Assembly: GCA_001897155.1 (NCBI GenBank)
Contig: MKSF01000004.1
Location: 1-64,000 of the forward strand
From: Bacteroidetes bacterium 47-18
GTDB taxonomy: Bacteria > Bacteroidota > Bacteroidia > Chitinophagales > Chitinophagaceae
Direction of reading: 5' to 3'
DNA length: 64,000 bases
In this document: positions 61,637-64,000 of the stretch, in pieces
Position numbering within the stretch: the stretch's first letter is position 1
Layout of the letters: each line of letters begins with the position of its first letter
Notes under the pieces: generated by a model
Databases searched by the model: none
Told to the model about the DNA's origin: nothing
Seen by the model: the letters and a program-made list of their open reading frames with translations, nothing else
Made by a program: the position numbers and the translations under genes

Positions 61637-62923
61637 ATGATCCATTTTCACAAATTTGTTTTAGACAACGGCTTGCGTGTCATTGTGCACGAAGACAACA
61701 GCTCTCCTATGGTAGCGGTCAACGTCCTGTATGATGTGGGTGCAAGAGATGAGCTGGAGGACAAGACCGGCTTTGCGCATTTGTTTGAGCATCTTATGTT
61801 CAGCGGCTCGATGCATATTCCCAATTATGATATGCCGCTGCAGATGGCGGGAGGCGAGAACAATGCCTATACCACCAACGATATTACCAATTATTACCTG
61901 CAGTTGCCAAAGGAGAATCTTGAGACGGCCCTGTGGCTGGAAAGCGACCGGATGCTGTCGCTGGCCTTTAATGAGCAAGGACTGGAGGTGCAGCGCAAGG
62001 TGGTGATGGAAGAATTCAAGGAGCATTATATCAATAAGCCCTACGGCGATGTATGGCAGCATATACGCGAAATGGCCTATACTACCCATCCCTATAAATG
62101 GATGACCATAGGCCGTAAGCTGGAGCACATCGAGCAGGCTACGCTGGAAGATGTGAAGGCTTTCTTTAAAAAGCATTACAATCCCCTGAATGCCGTTTTG
62201 TGCGTTGCCGGCAATGTAACGGCGGAAGAGGCGAGGGCAGCAGTAGAAAAATGGTTCGGTAATATACCTCCGGGTGAGAAGTATGAAAGGAACCTGCCGC
62301 AGGAGCCGCTCCAGACGGAAAAGCGCACGAAGACCGTTTATGCTCCCGTCCCCGTGGATGCTTTTTACAAGGTCTGGCATATTGCGCCGCGCCTGCAGAG
62401 CGGCTATTATATAGCGGATATCCTTTCCGAAGTGCTGGGCGGAGGAAACTCATCCCGGCTGTACGAGATTCTGATCAAGGAGCAGCAGTTGTTCAGCGAT
62501 ATTTCCTGCTATCATACCGGCAGCCTGGACGCCGGTCTTCTGGTGATCGCCGGCCGTTTATCCAAAGGTGTCAGTATGGAGGCTGCGGAAGCAGCAGTGG
62601 ATACTATCATAAATGATATTATCGTGCAGGGTATTACGTCCGATGAGCTGGAGAAGGCCATCAACAAGGTGGAGGCTATGATCGTCTTTGAAGATGTGAA
62701 TCTCTTGTCGCGTGCCAATAACCTGGCATTTTATGAGCTGCTGGGTGATGCTGCGATGATGAATACGGAAATGGAAAATTATGACGGCATCTCACTGGAG
62801 GATGTAAAGGTATATGCGGCCCGGACACTGGTCGATACCAATAGCAGTGTCCTGTACTATTACGCAGACGGCAAAACGGCGATCGCGGAAGAAGAAGATG
62901 ATGATGATGAAGATGATGAGTAG
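61637..62923 (+). CDS. M16-family zinc peptidase
   Basis: 428 residues. Inverted zinc motif HLFEH at 48-52 with the downstream Glu region (QRKVVMEEFKEHYINKPYG), and the second domain with SEVLGGGNSSRLYEILIKEQQL. Single-domain-pair M16B type, related to mitochondrial processing peptidase. It ends in an acidic tail of Glu/Asp (EEEDDDDEDDE). No signal peptide is evident, so it appears cytosolic. Confidence 0.94.
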   Translation: MIHFHKFVLDNGLRVIVHEDNSSPMVAVNVLYDVGARDELEDKTGFAHLFEHLMFSGSMHIPNYDMPLQMAGGENNAYTTNDITNYYLQLPKENLETALWLESDRMLSLAFNEQGLEVQRKVVMEEFKEHYINKPYGDVWQHIREMAYTTHPYKWMTIGRKLEHIEQATLEDVKAFFKKHYNPLNAVLCVAGNVTAEEARAAVEKWFGNIPPGEKYERNLPQEPLQTEKRTKTVYAPVPVDAFYKVWHIAPRLQSGYYIADILSEVLGGGNSSRLYEILIKEQQLFSDISCYHTGSLDAGLLVIAGRLSKGVSMEAAEAAVDTIINDIIVQGITSDELEKAINKVEAMIVFEDVNLLSRANNLAFYELLGDAAMMNTEMENYDGISLEDVKVYAARTLVDTNSSVLYYYADGKTAIAEEEDDDDEDDE

Positions 62924-63196
62924 GGTAGCAGGACCCATTGTTGTCAGGTAAATGGCCTGAAGTGACAGCCCCGGTTTGTTTCCGTGTTGTACATACGGAT
63001 GCAAGCCGGATTTTTTTTGTCAGATGACGCGCTGCGTACAGTCCGGAGGAAATGAACCGCAATGAAGCTGCAGACGCCTGTCAATCGTTATTTTTTGTAA
63101 AATTAGGAGTGATAATTTGGGGTTATTCTGCTAAAATAATAACTTTATAGCTTATACCGTTTGGTAATTTGGTAATAAACTTAGTGATCCGACTAG

Positions 63197-64000
63197 ATGA
63201 AGAATATAAAATATATTGCCATATTTTCCCTGATTACCCTGTTCAGCGTGTATGTTGCCGCACAGCAACCTACAAAGGCTGACCTGGAAAAGCGCAGGAA
63301 TAACCTGCTAAAGGAAATAGAGCAGACCCAGAAGCAGCTTGAAGAGACCAAGCAGAACAAAAATGCCACGCTTTCGGACCTGAAGGCATTACAGGCTAAA
63401 CTGCAGGCCAGGACACAGCTTATCAATAATATTAACTCCGAAATTTCCGGTCTTGAGCATACTATCCGTTCCTCCGCACGTGATATTGAGGACCTGAACA
63501 GTAAACTGCAGTCGCAGCAACGCTCTTATGCGGCATCTGTCAGGTACGCCTATAAGAGCCGTGAGAGCGAGAACCTGGTGGCCTTCCTTTTCGGCGCGTC
63601 TGATTTCAACGATGCCCTGAGGCGCATACAGTACCTTAAGCGCTACAATGATTTCAGGAAAGCGGAAGGAGATAAAATTCAGCGTACGCAAGTCACGCTC
63701 AATACAAAGATAGGACAGTTGAACAGCCAGAAAAATGAAAAGAGCAGCCTCCTGGCAGAAGAAAAAGAGCAAACTCAAGAGCTGCTGGCAGAAAAGGCTG
63801 AAACCGATAAGGTGGTGCTGGCCTTAAAAGGCAAAGAGAAAGAGCTGCTGGACAGGATCAGGAAAGACCAGGCCGCTTCGGCCAAGCTGGAAAGCAGCAT
63901 TAAGGAGATGATCCGTAAGGAGATCGCGCTGGCTAAGAAAAAGGCGGAGGAAGAAGCGCGTAAGAAAGCAGAGCAGGAAGCCCTGGCCAAAAAGAAAGCG
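63197..64000 (+). CDS. EnvC-like murein hydrolase activator, 3' end outside window
   Basis: 268 codons are visible and the frame is open at the window edge. Signal peptide (MKNIKYIAIFSLITLFSVYVAAQQ), then long coiled coils (LEKRRNNLLKEIEQTQKQLEET; RQLQ-style heptads) with SVRYAYKSRESENLVAFLFGASDFNDALRRIQYLKRYNDF, a pattern typical of EnvC. A LytM/M23 domain is expected beyond the edge. In E. coli, EnvC activates amidases at division. Ends in a Lys/Glu/Ala-rich helix. Confidence 0.9.
   Translation, partial: MKNIKYIAIFSLITLFSVYVAAQQPTKADLEKRRNNLLKEIEQTQKQLEETKQNKNATLSDLKALQAKLQARTQLINNINSEISGLEHTIRSSARDIEDLNSKLQSQQRSYAASVRYAYKSRESENLVAFLFGASDFNDALRRIQYLKRYNDFRKAEGDKIQRTQVTLNTKIGQLNSQKNEKSSLLAEEKEQTQELLAEKAETDKVVLALKGKEKELLDRIRKDQAASAKLESSIKEMIRKEIALAKKKAEEEARKKAEQEALAKKKA

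Overview
The window is chromosomal DNA of a member of the Bacteroidota, most likely order Chitinophagales. The support is: promoters of the TTTG / TAnnTTTG type, type IX secretion (T9SS) components together with cargo carrying T9SS C-terminal sorting domains, DUF5606, DUF2911 and DUF6089 proteins, and many short-lipobox lipoproteins. It opens at the 3' end of a 5S rRNA with its terminator and ends inside a gene for an EnvC-like murein hydrolase activator. Most of it is ordinary core genome: leuS, rpoN, queA, cca, rnpB, an iscS-iscA pair, kdsD, gmhA, an FKBP isomerase, an rRNA pseudouridine synthase.

Layout. 0.4-4.7 kb: a probable copper locus of MbnP-like lipoprotein, MbnH/MauG-like diheme protein and a beta-barrel with an N-terminal CDICGCG motif, divergent from a small Cys-containing membrane protein and an AraC regulator. 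4.9-7.8 kb: a thioredoxin-reductase-like flavoprotein with a Tat-like leader and a well-formed operator, then a sigma-54 activator with a degenerate receiver domain. 8.3-9.5 kb: two back-to-back protease-inhibitor genes, an ecotin and a TIMP-like protein. 9.6-25.5 kb: a porin, sugar-phosphate enzymes, PorU2 and a PorV-like partner, iron-sulfur genes and a secreted endonuclease I. 25.9-44.7 kb: an ArsR-type regulator, rpoN, leuS, a secreted M12B-like metalloprotease, ABC transport genes, ACMSD, LD-carboxypeptidase, hydroxybutyryl-CoA dehydrogenase, a sterol-desaturase-family hydroxylase, a DUF5606 protein with a histone-H1-like tail, and cca.

The most unusual region is 44.7-47.8 kb, an AT-rich island. 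It holds a small XRE regulator (5' end apparently frameshifted), a tandem pair of 13-bp operators, a lipoprotein whose last ~48 residues form an eight-cysteine domain like the myxobacterial bacteriocin fulvocin C, and two paralogous proteins each joining a five-helix membrane domain to a thioredoxin-like domain (CMIC and CYAC active sites). The paralogs share a nearly identical 3' segment that looks like gene conversion. I infer a bacteriocin-like peptide system with its own disulfide-handling enzymes. It is bounded on the left by a perfect 44-bp palindrome that encodes the same C-terminal residues in two convergent genes, and on the right by three small hairpins.

47.9-64 kb returns to housekeeping: DUF2911 and NamZ-like proteins, rnpB, queA with a terminator in its leader, a small heat-shock protein behind a sigma-54-like promoter, T9SS cargo, a LysM glucosaminidase, an O-methyltransferase, a CorC-type membrane protein, the isomerase genes, an M16 peptidase and the EnvC-like gene. 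Functions are assigned from motifs and remembered families; no database search was run.
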